A DNA stretch of 64,000 nucleotides. Source: Jimgerdemannia flammicorona. Its lineage: Eukaryota > Mucoromycota > Endogonomycetes > Endogonales > Endogonaceae. The DNA lies in NCBI GenBank assembly GCA_003990745.1, contig RBNI01000005.1, forward strand, positions 1 through 64,000. The letters are read 5' to 3'. Positions within the stretch are counted from its first letter, which is position 1. Each line of letters starts with the position of its first letter. The position numbers and the translations under genes are program-made. Of the stretch, positions 34,604 to 46,692 are shown piece after piece. The notes under the pieces were generated by a model. It saw only the letters and a list, made by a program, of their open reading frames with translations. It was not told the DNA's origin and did no database searches.

Positions 34604-37600
34604 ATGAAACTGACGAACCACATTATCCTTCGGTACATACAATGCATTGAATGCCTGTCTTGTATCATGCGGAAAACAACTTATCGAGTCAAACTTTCGC
34701 CACCATTTCAGCCTGGTGGTGCCTCTCACTCTCGGCATGCTCATCCTCGGCCTCGGCATGGTCGTCGTCATCTACAAACAGTCAAACGATTGGACGTCGG
34801 CCATCCAGGACATCATTCAGAATGCCGAGATTAATGCATTCAAGAGTATTTCCGTCAGCCGCGCAGCAATCGTCCAAGCCATCACTAATGAGTTCCTTTA
34901 CGACAACATCTTGGCCTCCACATACGCCATCGAGCTATTTCGGTCGGACTTGTCAAATGAGCTGCCGCTTAATGTTACCAAGTAAGTGTATTCGAATGCG
35001 GGTTTTCAGACGGTTTGCACAATATTAGAAATTGCAATTGTAAATGGTATTTACGTTTATCCTCGTCCATAAGGCCGTACGCATCCTACTTTTCCACAAA
35101 GATCGACAGCCCGCCCGTTGACCCTCCGAGACCGTCGGGAAACCAGGAAAGGTTGTATTCGGCGTATTTCAGCGTTAACGTCACCACCACCGCCCAGCTC
35201 AATACTCCTACGGACACTCAATCCCGCTCCACCGTCTTGGACAATGTGATGCGAGCCCTGGCCATTAGCAAGGTATTTCAACACCACCTTTATTAGGGCT
35301 TTATCAACTCCTACTTTACAATCGCCTAACCCAGCCCTTTTCAACCCCAGCCCTCCATCGAAGCGGTTTACGCGGGCTTCTCCGACTTCGGCTTCCGACG
35401 CTACCCCTACGTCTTTGACGATACCCGCCGTACCCAGACCTTCTGTAATGAGTCCTACGTCCCGGCCGAGCTGCAGGGGAAAATAGGCTTTATTCCGGCG
35501 TGCCGCTCTTGGTATCAGACGGCACTCATGTCCGCTTCTACGGTGGGCGTCGTCGATGCCCTAGGGCCCGCCCAGTTCTCGGCGCCGTTCATCAGCGCCG
35601 TCACGAACCGCGTCGTTACTACCACATCTCAGGCGTTCTTTACACAGGAGGGGCTCAAAGGCGTTATTGCTATTGAAATGGAAATGGAGGAATTAAATAG
35701 CACGTTGACCAAGTCATTTGTGTTGCCGCATGGGTATATGTTTATGATGGATCTGAACGGAGTCCTTATCATATAGTAAGTAGTCATTTTTCATGCAGTA
35801 TTTCAAGCCATGAACCCGTGACTAGACTTATAATGTATCATTATATTTATTTTCACCAAGTCCGACAGTAGATAGCGCCGGCAAGCCCATCGACATTTAC
35901 GCGAAACCGACCACCCTTGCGACCGCCGAATTCGCCGGCGACGCTCAACAAGGCGCGGCCTTCCTCGCCCTCGTCAAAAATCTCGCAGCAAGTGGTCTCT
36001 CTGACGTCTACACGAAATCCGGCGCCGAATGGCGTGTGGCTGCCGCTCCGATCAATGGCACGGATTTCATTGTCTGCCTCACCGTACCCTCATCAGAAAT
36101 TGTAGCACTGAGCATTCAGATGCGCACTCGAACGACCATTTTTAGTGGCGCCGCTGCTGCCCTTGTTTTCGTATTCTTGTTAGTCCTCACTTACATCGCT
36201 TACTGGATATGTCGAAAGACAGCGGAGCGCATCTTGGCTCCTATTGCGGAGTTGAATGACTGGCTTACTCGCATGTGTCAGGCGGATTTGGCAGTAGAAC
36301 TTGGGGAAAGGGAGCCCGTGTCGGCCGAGCTTAATATCATACATGAGCATTTTAAAAATCTGCTTATTGCTGGTAGGTTTGAAAGCTTAACTAGACCTTT
36401 TCTGTTTGTGAGTGCAACGGTTTAGGTTGCTAATGTGAATTTCCACAACCTATTTCAGTTCGGTTCGGCAACCAAGCCTACTACGCCGGAGACCTCGACC
36501 GAGCGTTGGCGAACGTACGTCTCCACTTGTAGCCACTGTTTATTTCCTCGATGCCAATTGGCCTAATAATTTTCTCGTTCCTGCACGTAGTACGAGGCAG
36601 CCGAAAGGATGATGGTCCAGTTTCGCAACGAGCGAGGCCGCGGTGTCTGCCTTAACAACAAAGGCAACGCGTTAAAGCAAATGGGCAACCGCTTCAACGA
36701 GGCCCTGGACATGTACAACCTTGCGATTCAAAATGGTAAGTTCGCCATTCATTCTGTCTCGCACCGCTATGATTGACACTCGAATAACACGCATTTCATG
36801 TTCATGCGCAGCCGAAAGTCTCGCAAACCTCGAGAAGGACCCTAGCCGCAAGGCGGCCTATGAGATTGTACTCGCTAACCGGCTCATGAATCTCGGGGTT
36901 CTTTACAAAGAATATGAGCCACAGTCCGACGCAAATCAGGCGAATGCTGAGCAGCATCTGCAGAGGTCCCTCAACTTGCACCGTAAGAACGATAGCGTCG
37001 AGGGCATCGCGCAGGTGTCGGGTAACTTGGGCCAACTTTACATGGATACTGGGCGGGCTGCCGAGGCAGCCACCCTGATCACTGACGCATACGAGACTGT
37101 CAAGAAGAGGGGAAATCATGTTAGCATCCAGTACGCGGCGATGAATATGGGCATGTTGGCCGATCGGAATGAGAAGCCGGAAGAGGCTGTGGCGTGGTAT
37201 ACCTGTGAGTAGTTTCTTCCTGCTTTTAAACAATCTTTTTCTCATTTGGGGGTCTTTCATTGATGACTCTCGCTCATCCGTTTCACAGACGTTCTCCAGC
37301 GTTACGACACCATTGTTGCCTACGTGCAGCGCTTCTGTGTTGAAGAAGTCATCCGCATTTGCGAATCTCCTTCTTTTAACCGCCCTGCCCTTGCCGTCTC
37401 GGTCCGCGAAGTCGGTGAGCCTCTCTTCGGCCGCGGTCTCGAGATGTCCTCGACTGCGAAGGACGTCGCGTTCGTGCTCGATTGCTCGGGATCCATGGCT
37501 GGCTCGTACATTAGGGCGTGCCGCCAGAGCCTGACAGATATCATCTCTAAGTACACTTTCCCCGGTGACCGGTTGAGCTTGACCACGTTCCAACACAGGA

Positions 37601-38143
37601 TGCAAGTGGTTTGGTCTCTTCAACCAAGAGACGAGACGATGATGATCAATTTAGTGCAGACTAGAACACAGACTGATGGAGCTACCGCGTTCTGTAAGAT
37701 TATTTCTTTCAACATCGCCGCTTTTCTTCATCTTGGTGATCATTGACCAATTTAACACGCTTGTACTCTCTTGTTCATCAGGGGACGCCCTACTACATGC
37801 CATTCGGACCCTGGAATCCGCGCCCTCCGAGTCGTCATCCAAGCCCACCTTTGGGTCAGCTCGTGCGCTTTGGGTCGTCGCTCTCACAGATGGCTACGAC
37901 AACTCCTCAAGTCCCACCGCGCGGAACAATGTTCAGTCGGTACTCCGAAGCAGTGGCCGCATCTCTCTGCTGGCCATTACGGTCGGCAACTTAGAAAACG
38001 AGGGAGAAATTATACAAGCTTGCCAAGCAAGCCGAAACGGGGGCTTGCATATTAAAGCCAAATCTAACGCCGATGCCATCAAAGAGGCGTTTGGGAGGGT
38101 CGCTAGGGTCATGACCGGTGACTTGAAAGTCGAAGCTCTGTAG
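34604..38143 (+). CDS. Long Cache-HAMP-TPR-vWA membrane receptor-like protein (931 aa)
   Basis: Ten exons (34604-34632, 34712-34981, 35074-35272, 35351-35775, 35861-36372, 36459-36514, 36591-36735, 36812-37204, 37289-37693, 37782-38143) splice into one open frame of 931 aa. Order of parts: short cytoplasmic N-terminus; helix at about 11-29 (VVPLTLGMLILGLGMVVVI); extracellular Cache-type domain, including CRSWYQTA near residue 217; helix at about 394-418; HAMP-like linker (ILAPIAELNDWL); TPR-type helical repeats at about 478-700 (GNALKQMGNRFNEALDMY, NLGQLYMDTGRAAEA); and a vWA domain from about 734 to the end. The vWA MIDAS is complete: DCSGS at 741, Thr in DGATAFWDAL, Asp in ALTDGYDN. ATG at 34604 is chosen because splicing of a 79-nt intron joins it directly to the first helix. 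Likely a receptor whose cytoplasmic part binds partner proteins through TPR and metal-dependent vWA contacts. Confidence 0.88.
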
Positions 38144-39955
38144 GCGGGGACAAGGAACACGAGCTTGGCAATGATCTTGATTGACCCTGTTTTCCCCTCC
38201 CTCCCTTCCTTATAACGCAACCTGACCTAACGGTCCTCATCGAACATTGATTCTTCAAGTTGGCGGCAGCCTTCGTTTCCCCATCGCCTTTACTTCTTTA
38301 CTTTACCTATAGCACATATACGCACACTTTTTCTTGTTGATATTTATTTCCTGCCACCTCCCCTCTCTATGGAATGTCATTTGTTTCAATTATTTTGCTG
38401 TCTTGGTGTTCACAGTCAACTGTTGTTCTATTTGTAATATAAACTAAGCCGGTATTGGGTGAATAAAAATATTTTAATGGATTGTTCAAAGTCATTCTCC
38501 TGATCCCGATTTTCATTACTAACTATGGTGTACAAAGTCTAGCGTACAGTAATTACTTGTGGGGGCTACCCGCAGTGTTAAATGCCAGTAAGCAAATGGG
38601 TATGTCGAATAGAAAGCGTCGACTTGAACCCCACTCGCTCGGAAATTGGTTTGTCGGCTCGCAAAACACCGTCCTGTTGGAGGGCGCCTACTCTCAATTG
38701 GCGTACAGGCGGAGAAGGACGTCAGGAGACTTCCCTCGTGTTGCATCATTGTGACTGACTTGCCGTCCATCGAACTTTTGTTTTATGAGGATTGTCAAAG
38801 CGGGTGAAAAAGTCCTCACGTTCACAATCCCGATAATACGCTTCGCGACAAATGAATGTGTAATTTCCATGCACGTGCTGGACGGCGTGATTGTGGCGAT
38901 CCGCGATTATGTTGGACGAGTCGTCATCACACAACACAAGTGGGCTTTCTAGATGCATGGAGCTCATGGGCTGCGTCAATTAATCGACGATGGGCAAAGT
39001 TTGTCACGGTTTATGGATGTAGATAGGATCTCTGCGATGCCTACCTGACATTCTTTCCATTTGCACCCAAGTAGAAAAATGTTGTAATCGGCATATGCAG
39101 CGAAGACATCGGACCTCATCATAGGTGACAAAACGTGTTAGTTTATGAAAATTGAAGATAACCTTTGGCGAAACACGTTGCACTCGGTATTAACAGTCAC
39201 AGGGTTTATGGTCGATTGTGGAATATGACTAATTGCCACTTCGGTGTGTGCTCCTCACTGTCAGCAGAAGGCGGTTTCCGGTTCACGCATCAAGTGTCGA
39301 CCTCCCTGGCTTTCACAATTTTTATCCACAAACTCAACAGAATTTCAAGGGCGATTTCTTATGCATTGTAGTTGAGGTTGATGAGTGCATATAAATAAAT
39401 CTCAAAATGTAGGGTGATGAACGAATTTCTAAGACTTGAGGTCCGCCCACTACTGGTGACCTCCTCACAAAAACCCTATAAGCAATAACAGTAAAACAAA
39501 AATGGGATGGAAACATTCCATTTGAAATACGCATGCATTCATTTGTATTTATTTACGTCGAAGTCGGCAGACGAGTAGAATCTTATTCTTACAATTTAGC
39601 TGACTTGGGCCCGGAGAGAAGTGGATACAGCCGTTGCACACATTGTCTGGGATAAGCCGGATGCTTGGTGACAGCCAGCAGGTAGGCATTATGCATATAA
39701 AGATGCATTTCAAAGAAAAGAACTCCGTAAGACATGATGTAAGTCGACTTGCCTAAGCCACTTTTGCCATAGGATCAACCGTTTGCGGCAGTGGATGTTA
39801 CGACATTATGTTCCATCTTCTTGCCCAAAAGACAAAGGCCCCTCATCCCAGTATCTCCTTCTCTCCATCGCGTTTAGCAACTGAATTCCTTCCCACCCGA
39901 AACCAAAAATGCCATACCGCCACCGCCACCGCCATCGCCAACACCAGCAACTACC
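38144..39955. other. Intergenic DNA
   Basis: 3' flank of the long receptor gene and unique DNA with no convincing ORF or repeat on either strand. Confidence 0.5.
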
Positions 39956-39959
39956 ACTC

Positions 39960-41340
39960 GCAGGGATGTTGTTGCCATTACAGGCGGCGATACCTATTTC
40001 GGCCACTGCATCGCCATATACTTGCTCCGTGAGTCCGAGCGCAATGGTCGCGACCGTCACGGCGATTGCCACGTTCGGGTCCTGTGAAGGATTGCTCCGA
40101 TTTGCGGGTATGGGTGCCCGCATTGTCGTAAGTGATCCTTGTTTGCTTCCGTTTTTGCCACGAATCCCGGATACTAATTACTGAATGATACTTGGTAGGA
40201 AATCGACTGCGACGACTACAAATCCCTCCGCCGTGCCTTCTGCGACTGCTAGTGCGCCGTCTTTGTCCCGGATATGACTCGCAACAGGGTTCGCCACGGA
40301 GAATTACTCATCGATGCCATGGGACGTGAGAACACCTATCACGTTCTCATGACGTCCTTGTGAGTTCCTAACCTGATGCTGCAATATAGGATTGGCGCCA
40401 AAGCCAAGGACAGGGAGCTCAGGTACCTTGGCGAGTTTAGGGAGCTCAGGTAAATGTCTTCTACTTTCACATCCTCTTATGCGCATCCGACGGCAAGTAC
40501 ACATCTCACAAATCCAACAAACGCAGGCTCGATTTCGTCCAGCAGCTATTCCTGCTTTGGGGCCCAATGATCGAAGACGAGCGTATCCTTAAAATGAGCA
40601 CCGGTCGTGACGGCCACTTCGCCCCTGTCAACCTCAACAATATCTGCCCTACGTTGTCCTGACCCGCGGCCATCGGGGTGACAATGGCCATGATGATGGC
40701 CGCAACTATGCTCAAACTCAGACTTAGTTGCAGGCCCAGCCCCAGAGTCATCCCAGGGTCAGCGAAACCTGTAGGACTTCCGTTGGGAGTCTCTCAATGA
40801 GCGCCACCACCACCGCATTTACCGCCTGATGTGAGCTGAGCCTTGAACAGTGAGGAAATAGCGCAACGCGATTGGCGAGCATAATATCCAGTTCGAGGCT
40901 GTGTCTCACTCCAAGATGAGGAAGGAGCTCGAGAGGCTTAGCGATGAGGATGGGGGTAGGCACGGTAGACGCGAGGGTCAGGCCGTTGGCGCTGTTGCTC
41001 AGGCTGCTGGTGGGTTGCAAGGATGAATGTTGCGATGGCGATTAGAAGGATCGTAACGATGAGAGACGCCACAAGTACCGTCGCGAGCCAGTGAGGAATC
41101 ATCTCATGGAGACCAAAATCGAAACTATCCTCGATTTCTTTGAATATGTCAAAATGGGCCGGGCTGACTTCTCCGGTAAGTTCTGTTGCTTTGGTTATGG
41201 TCACATTCGTGGATCGTTTTATTAAATTTCCATCGCACTTTTTTTTATGCTCTAGGCGATCTCCGCGACATCATCGATGAGGAGCCCGAGTCTCTCGGAC
41301 AGTTTTTTTAGAGAGCACCGCAACAAATTCAAGGGGTGAG
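39960..41340 (+). pseudogene. NmrA-like NAD(P)-binding protein, broken
   Basis: Exon-like pieces in order. A Rossmann start reads ITGGDTYFGHCIAIYLLRE (about 39977-40033). A middle part (40199-40360) reads CAVFVPDMTRN and GELLIDAMGREN, interrupted by TAG near 40250. Two further exons follow short introns (GIGAKAKDRELRYLGEF region near 40390-40440; FVQQLFLLWGPMIEDERIL near 40535-40590). A C-terminal part near 41110-41340 (TILDFFEYVKMGRADFSG, then DLRDIIDEEPESLGQFF and a TAG) resembles the typical NmrA-family tail. NmrA-type proteins bind NAD(P) and act as redox sensors or regulators. Stops and lost frames between the pieces, especially 40650-41050, mark it as a pseudogene. Confidence 0.6.
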
Positions 41341-41699
41341 ACGACAGGCGCGGCCGCAATGAGGAGGCGCAAAAACGCCAAAAGTGATGCGTCTCACCAT
41401 TGTGGTCGTCATGCCGGATAGGCTGACAAAATGGGGCTCCAAGTCATATCATAGCTAAAATAAAAGGAACAAAGTTATGTGATTGTGCTAAATCAAAAAG
41501 CGAATTTCAAGGAAATTGAAATTTCTTTTGTAAAAGAAGCATCAGATTGTACTTAAATTTCAATAACATTGTCAAAGTTTTCATTTATAAAAATATAAAA
41601 TTTGCCTACGCATAGTAGTAAACTAAGAGATATGGTCATTCACTGCAGTAACTATAAGCTCTTGATTGCAAATAGTTCTCAAATCTATAATAACAGTTT

Positions 41700-42965
41700 G
41701 CACTGTTTCAGAGACTTGCTTAGAGTGCAGGTCATCTCGCTACTGATGTTATTATCTGTAAAATAAACAGGATATGATCGAACACGCCAAGATCGTGAGC
41801 TTCATTCAATCACGCAGCTGCACATAATGCTTTACACAGTTCTTACATACAGGAGGGATTCAGCTCAGTCAAGATCGTGTTCTGCTTCAAAGACTCGGCT
41901 AGGGTGCGTGCCCCCTCGTTACCAATGCCGTTAACTTTAAAATAAACAGGGGATGAAAGATCATGAGATTCATTCTATCACGCAGTTGTACACAATGCTT
42001 CACACAGTTCTGACATACAGGAGAGATTCAACTCGGTAAAGGTCGTGTTCTGCTTCAAAGACTCAGCTAGGGCGCGTGCCCCCTCGTCAATGCTATTACC
42101 TTTAAAATAAACAGGAGATGACCGAACACGCACAGATCGTGAGCTTCATTCAATCACACAACTACACACAAGCTTCACACAAGTTCTGACATACTGGAGA
42201 GATCCAGCTCGGTCAATGTCGTGTTCGGCTTCAGAGACTCGGCTATGGGGCATGCTCCTTCGTGGCCAATGTAATTATCTTTAAATAAACAGGGAATGAG
42301 CGAACACGCCAAGATCGCGAGCTTCATTCAATCACGCAGCTGCACACAATGCTTCGCACAGGCCTGACATACTAAAGAGATTCAGCTCGGTCAAGGTCGT
42401 GTTCTGCTTCAAAGGCTCAGCTATGGCGCGTGCCCCCTCGTCATATATGCTATTCCCTTTAAAATAAACAGGAGATGAGCGAACACGCACAGATCGTGAG
42501 CTTCATTCCATCACGCAGCTCACACAATGCTCGTTCTGACATACCGGAGAGACTCAGCTTGCTCAAGGTAGTATTCTGCTTCAGAGATACGACTAGGGCG
42601 CGTGCTCCCTCGTCGCCAATGCTATTCACTTAAAATGAACAGGGAATGAGTGAACACGCCAAGATCGTAAGCTTCATTCAATCACGCAGGTGCACACAAT
42701 TCTTCACACAGTTCTGACATACCGGAGAGATTCAGCTTGGTCAAGGTCGTATTCTGCCTCAAAGGCCCAGCTAGGACGCGTGCTCCTTTGTTGCCAATGC
42801 CATTAACTTTAAAATAAATAGGAGATGAACGAACACGCCAAGATCGTGAGCTTCATTCAATCACGCAGCTGCACACAATGCTTCACATAGTTCTGACATA
42901 CTAGAGAGATTCAGCATCACGTAGCTGCACACAATGCTTAGAACAGTTCTGACATACCAGAGAGA
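41700..42965. repeat. Satellite-like tandem array, unit about 175 bp
   Basis: About seven units. Each has a GAACACGC plus AGATCGTGAGCTTCATTCAATCACGCAG segment (near 41775, 41955 partly, 42122, 42300, 42479, 42651, 42831), then CACACAATGCTTC, TCTGACATAC, AGAGATTCAGCT and TTTAAAATAAACAGG. Units differ by 5-15 percent and small indels. The first unit near 41700-41770 is partial and the last is fused to a partial copy. Confidence 0.85.
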
Positions 42966-43560
42966 TTCAGGCCAGTCAGGAAAAATCCCGCGACTATCTA
43001 CATTTCGCATGTTCCGCACATTTATCTCATGGCCCTACTTCCAAACCCATCTCACTATCTCCGATAATCGACCGTCGCTTGGCATATGTCCCTCGTTTTC
43101 GTCCTTGCTCAAGGAGGGACCTGTCGATCAGTCGGCGCAGATACATATGATATTTAATGGACAAGAATTATAAAGAAATCGAATTTCGAACAGTAGAACC
43201 CAGGAATTGTTCCCACTAACACACCCTACTGTCCCGCGACCTCCGGACATGGCGAGGAAGTTTAGATATTCTACCAAATGTTGAATCAACGGCGGCCAGA
43301 TTCTCCATTACAATGAAATATATTTTTATTTAGATGTCATTCCAGCTAACCACGGAGGAAACGTGGTAAAGGTTTTCTAGCTTGCGTGACAGCGAACTTG
43401 TACTCCCCCAGACAAAAAAAAAGTCGGCCTTTTTTTTTTTTTTTTTTTTTTTTTTATGGTGAACATATGACTTGGTCGGCCATTTTACGACGATGCCAGA
43501 TATTGCCTTTGCATAAACAAACCCCAACTGTCCGTCCGATCAACACACGAGCATCCAATA
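42966..43560. other. Spacer with A-run and T-run
   Basis: No supported gene. AAAAAAAAAGTCGGCC followed by a T-run lies at 43414-43455, close to an inverted A/T pair. Confidence 0.4.
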
Positions 43561-44969
43561 TATACAAGTGATGTCGAGCGGACGAGCGGTGCAGTCCGAT
43601 GCGACAAAGAGCTGGAAGAGGGATATGTAGCGAGAGGCGGTCGGGCGTGAAGAGGTTGTGTGGGAAAGGCCTCCTCCGGTGGTGATGTGAGAATCCAGTA
43701 TTGTGCAGGGTCTAGGATGCCGACGGCGGGTGCGAAGTGTCATAACAACAAATTTCGCCGCCTTGGTGAATATAATTGCAGACAAAATTTCATATATAAA
43801 TGGCGATAGGCTCTGCAATCCTCCACATGGTGGACGCATACAAGAAAGGTAATGAGTTGTGGGAAGGTATTTTAACCGATATTGACATTCATGAGGGAAA
43901 CCGAACAAAGCCCGTAGAGATCGATCTGTTCGTCGGTAGTTCGGTAAGCCGACGATGTTTAGTTGGCTGAGAGGCATTCCATTTCGGCGCTGCTCGATAA
44001 ACAATTTTGTGGCCGGTGAAACCAGATGTAAGACTTTTAGATCGTCGATCTCATTTACGTAGAAGATTTCACACAAATTGGTCAAACGCCAGTAAAATCC
44101 TCCCACGAAGGACCATGCAGTAGGGCACGAGTGCCAACAAAAATAGTTAAAGTCAATGATAGTAAATTGTAGCTGCTTGTAAACCACTGACTCTACCATA
44201 CGGTTGACCAATCCACCTCCAACATCCATTACGATACTGCCAACTTGAATCATGCGTTCTGTTCCACCCACTAATCGGCATTATCGCCGCCTTTTCCTCG
44301 CCCCACCCACAAATCGACACCGGTAACTCCTTTGGCCATCCCCCCCGGCACCCACGGCTTTCCCTCCCCGAACCATTAAGCGGTCTTCTCGATCCCCCAT
44401 TCCCTCGCGACGTCGAATTCAATTTCCATATCATCAAGATCCCAAAGCTTCGAGCACCAAATGAGCTTCCTATAGAAGTGGCCCACGCCGAAATCAGCTC
44501 CTCGCCTGGCGGGCCAAGGTAGTGGAAGCGCGTCGGGGCCGAGTAGAATATGTCCATGAAGGTGGCGCTGTGCGGGAGCTGGTGGAGGTGGCGATCAAGC
44601 TGTGCGACGAGCACGGGCTCGAGGACGTCCGAGCCGAGGTTTCCCGACGCTAGCCAACAACGTGAGAAGCTGAATGTCGGGTCCGTGAACGTGATCTCAT
44701 CAAGTTGCAAGGATGTGGATGACGCTATCCTCGAGCATGGGGAGTTGGTCGGTGCCAATGTCATGGGGGAAACTGGAGGATGTGTGCTGAAGAAACCCCT
44801 TAACAGGAAAGCGAATGCGACGGAGGTATGGGCGGAAAACGTTGGCGTAGTCAATGAGGCTGGAAATACGGTAGGTGACGATAGAGTCGTGGAGGCTGGT
44901 CGCGATTTCGTTCCTGCGTTTAGATATGGGAATGGGAGATTGAGAGTGAGCAAAGTGAGCCAGTAACAC
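43560..44969 (-). pseudogene. Hypothetical protein gene with frameshifts
   Basis: Minus-strand open pieces follow one another in different frames. 44969-44700 starts MLLAHFAHS and ends at TGA. A next piece carries VLEPVLVAQLDRHLHQLP (about 44640-44560). A third frame has YRKLIWCSKLWDLDDMEIEF (about 44480-44400). A last piece, 44271-43540, has Leu-rich text such as LTNLCEIFYVNEIDDLKVLH. The composition recalls fungal F-box or Leu-rich proteins, but no F-box is seen. At least two indels are needed, so I call it a pseudogene or a gene whose introns I could not place. Confidence 0.3.
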
Positions 44970-44989
44970 CTCTCATATCCGTGCGATTA

Positions 44990-45835
44990 CATACCATGCC
45001 TGGTTGACCAATCGCATCCAAAGAATCGTCGGTAGGCCAGCCCACTTTACCTTTGCAGATGTCACGGACCGAGCTTTCCTGAATGCCATCCTCACACCCG
45101 CCCAGTACGAACCACAAATCTCTCGCCGTTCAAGCCCTCGCGGAGCTTACACAGGTTGTCCACCGTCAGATGGAATCTACCCGCCCGCGCTGTGGCCGAG
45201 GACGTGTATATTACACTGGTCCAACGGCGTGACGAGATCAAGCTTCCATCCGTTCTGCTGTCGCAGTCAGTGTCCGACGCAATGCCCAACGTCATGGTGC
45301 TTGACAAAACCATCTGTGCCCTGTGCTTAACGCACGGGCTCAACATCGCGACCACCCATCTCTTCGGCTTCAGCGCAACACACGGCCGCGTAGAGAAATC
45401 AAGTTCGTAGCTCGCTACGGCGAGCGAAATGACACGGCATACACCAAGGCCAAGACGATTTCGGGCTTTGACGACCAGGCCTTTCACGCCGCGATGGTGT
45501 ACCTCACATACCGATACTATCATCTCGAAACCATGCTGCAGCCGTTCATCAAGGCCAAGACGAGCGCTGAGACCAGACGCGATGGGGGTAGTCGACAAAG
45601 ATATCTGGCGCTATCTTAAGTGCTTCCAGATCCTCGCAAGCTATGTGATTATGTTCCATCTCACACCGTTCGCGGAAGGTGGCAGGTTCTGTGACCACAT
45701 CGTCAGGATGAGCATGCGCGACGCCGACAAATTCATCAACCATGCGGTGGGCAGAGATGCTTGCTTCGAACCACTTCTCCGGCTGATCAAGAAGCCGACT
45801 GGTGCAAGCCCAAGGCCAACGAACCATACCTGACA
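44990..45835 (+). pseudogene. Hypothetical protein gene with frameshifts
   Basis: Plus-strand coding-like pieces in changing frames: WLTNRIQRIVGRPAHFTFAD (about 45000-45060), EDVYITLVQRRDEIKLPSVL (about 45198-45260) through TTHLFGFSATHGRVE, then KFVARYGERNDTAYTKAK (about 45400) and DIWRYLKCFQILASYVIMFH (about 45600-45660) to FEPLLRLIKKP. Codon use is like a host gene. Three one-base shifts break it. I do not recognise the family. Confidence 0.4.
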
Positions 45836-46661
45836 CTCGGGCCCGACTGCGGACATGGTGCACAAGCGGGGTCCACCGACGTCGGATTGCGAATCCGATG
45901 ACAACGATGATGACGTCGACGAAGGTGATGACGCCGAATAACGAATGGGCCGGCGCTTCGACGTCGAGCGGGAGTAGACGTAGTCACAAACGAACGCGTG
46001 TAGTTGGTGTCGAAGATATTCGCATCGAACTTCAAATTTGTATGCGACTTGAGGGCCCGGCCTGTGTCTCGGTGGGGGCACGGGTGGAAGCAAGTGCGGG
46101 GGAGAGCGCTAGTGGAAGCGCTGGTGAGGGTGTAGATTTGACCCGCTGGGGACGTAGGCATGGATATATTTTTACTTGCTTCTTAGCAGTATATACATTT
46201 TATTTATTTGCATATCCGTATGCCCAACGGGGAATCGGGGCCCGATGAGTGTGTGCGGAGCGACGTAAAATGTAGAGTATAAATTGAATTGTCACGCGGC
46301 AGGACAACGGACATATGAGAAAAAATTCATCTTATATTATCAAATGAAAGTCTCAATCAATATAAATTGCATAAGAAACGTGTTGTTATCCGAAACATCT
46401 AACTTCTTCCCGAAACCATGCAATGGCTATTTATTTTATCTATTTATTTATTTCACCCCTTATCTCGTCATCCCCATACATGATGAAAATCGGGTTAGAT
46501 AGCTTGAAAGTAGACTTACATTTTTACCTAGCATGCATTCTAAAAAAAACATTGGTTTTCTGCATTCGACAATGCCAAATACAGGTTCGGTCGATGGTTC
46601 GCTAGACTTGCGTTTACAATTCATCTGCCAATACATTTTGCAAAGTACAGATGCTTATCAC

Positions 46662-46692
<31 letters not shown>

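Noticed and set aside
36802..37623. 273-aa minus-strand ORF inside the long receptor gene
   Set aside because: Lies antisense to the TPR/vWA exons and across an intron; GC-rich shadow ORF.
41700..42965. CRISPR-like array
   Set aside because: Units of about 175 bp are repeated head to tail throughout, without unique spacers, in a eukaryotic context.
45092..45598. 168-aa minus-strand ORF
   Set aside because: The plus-strand pieces there have more protein-like sequence; the minus ORF looks like a shadow, although neither is certain.
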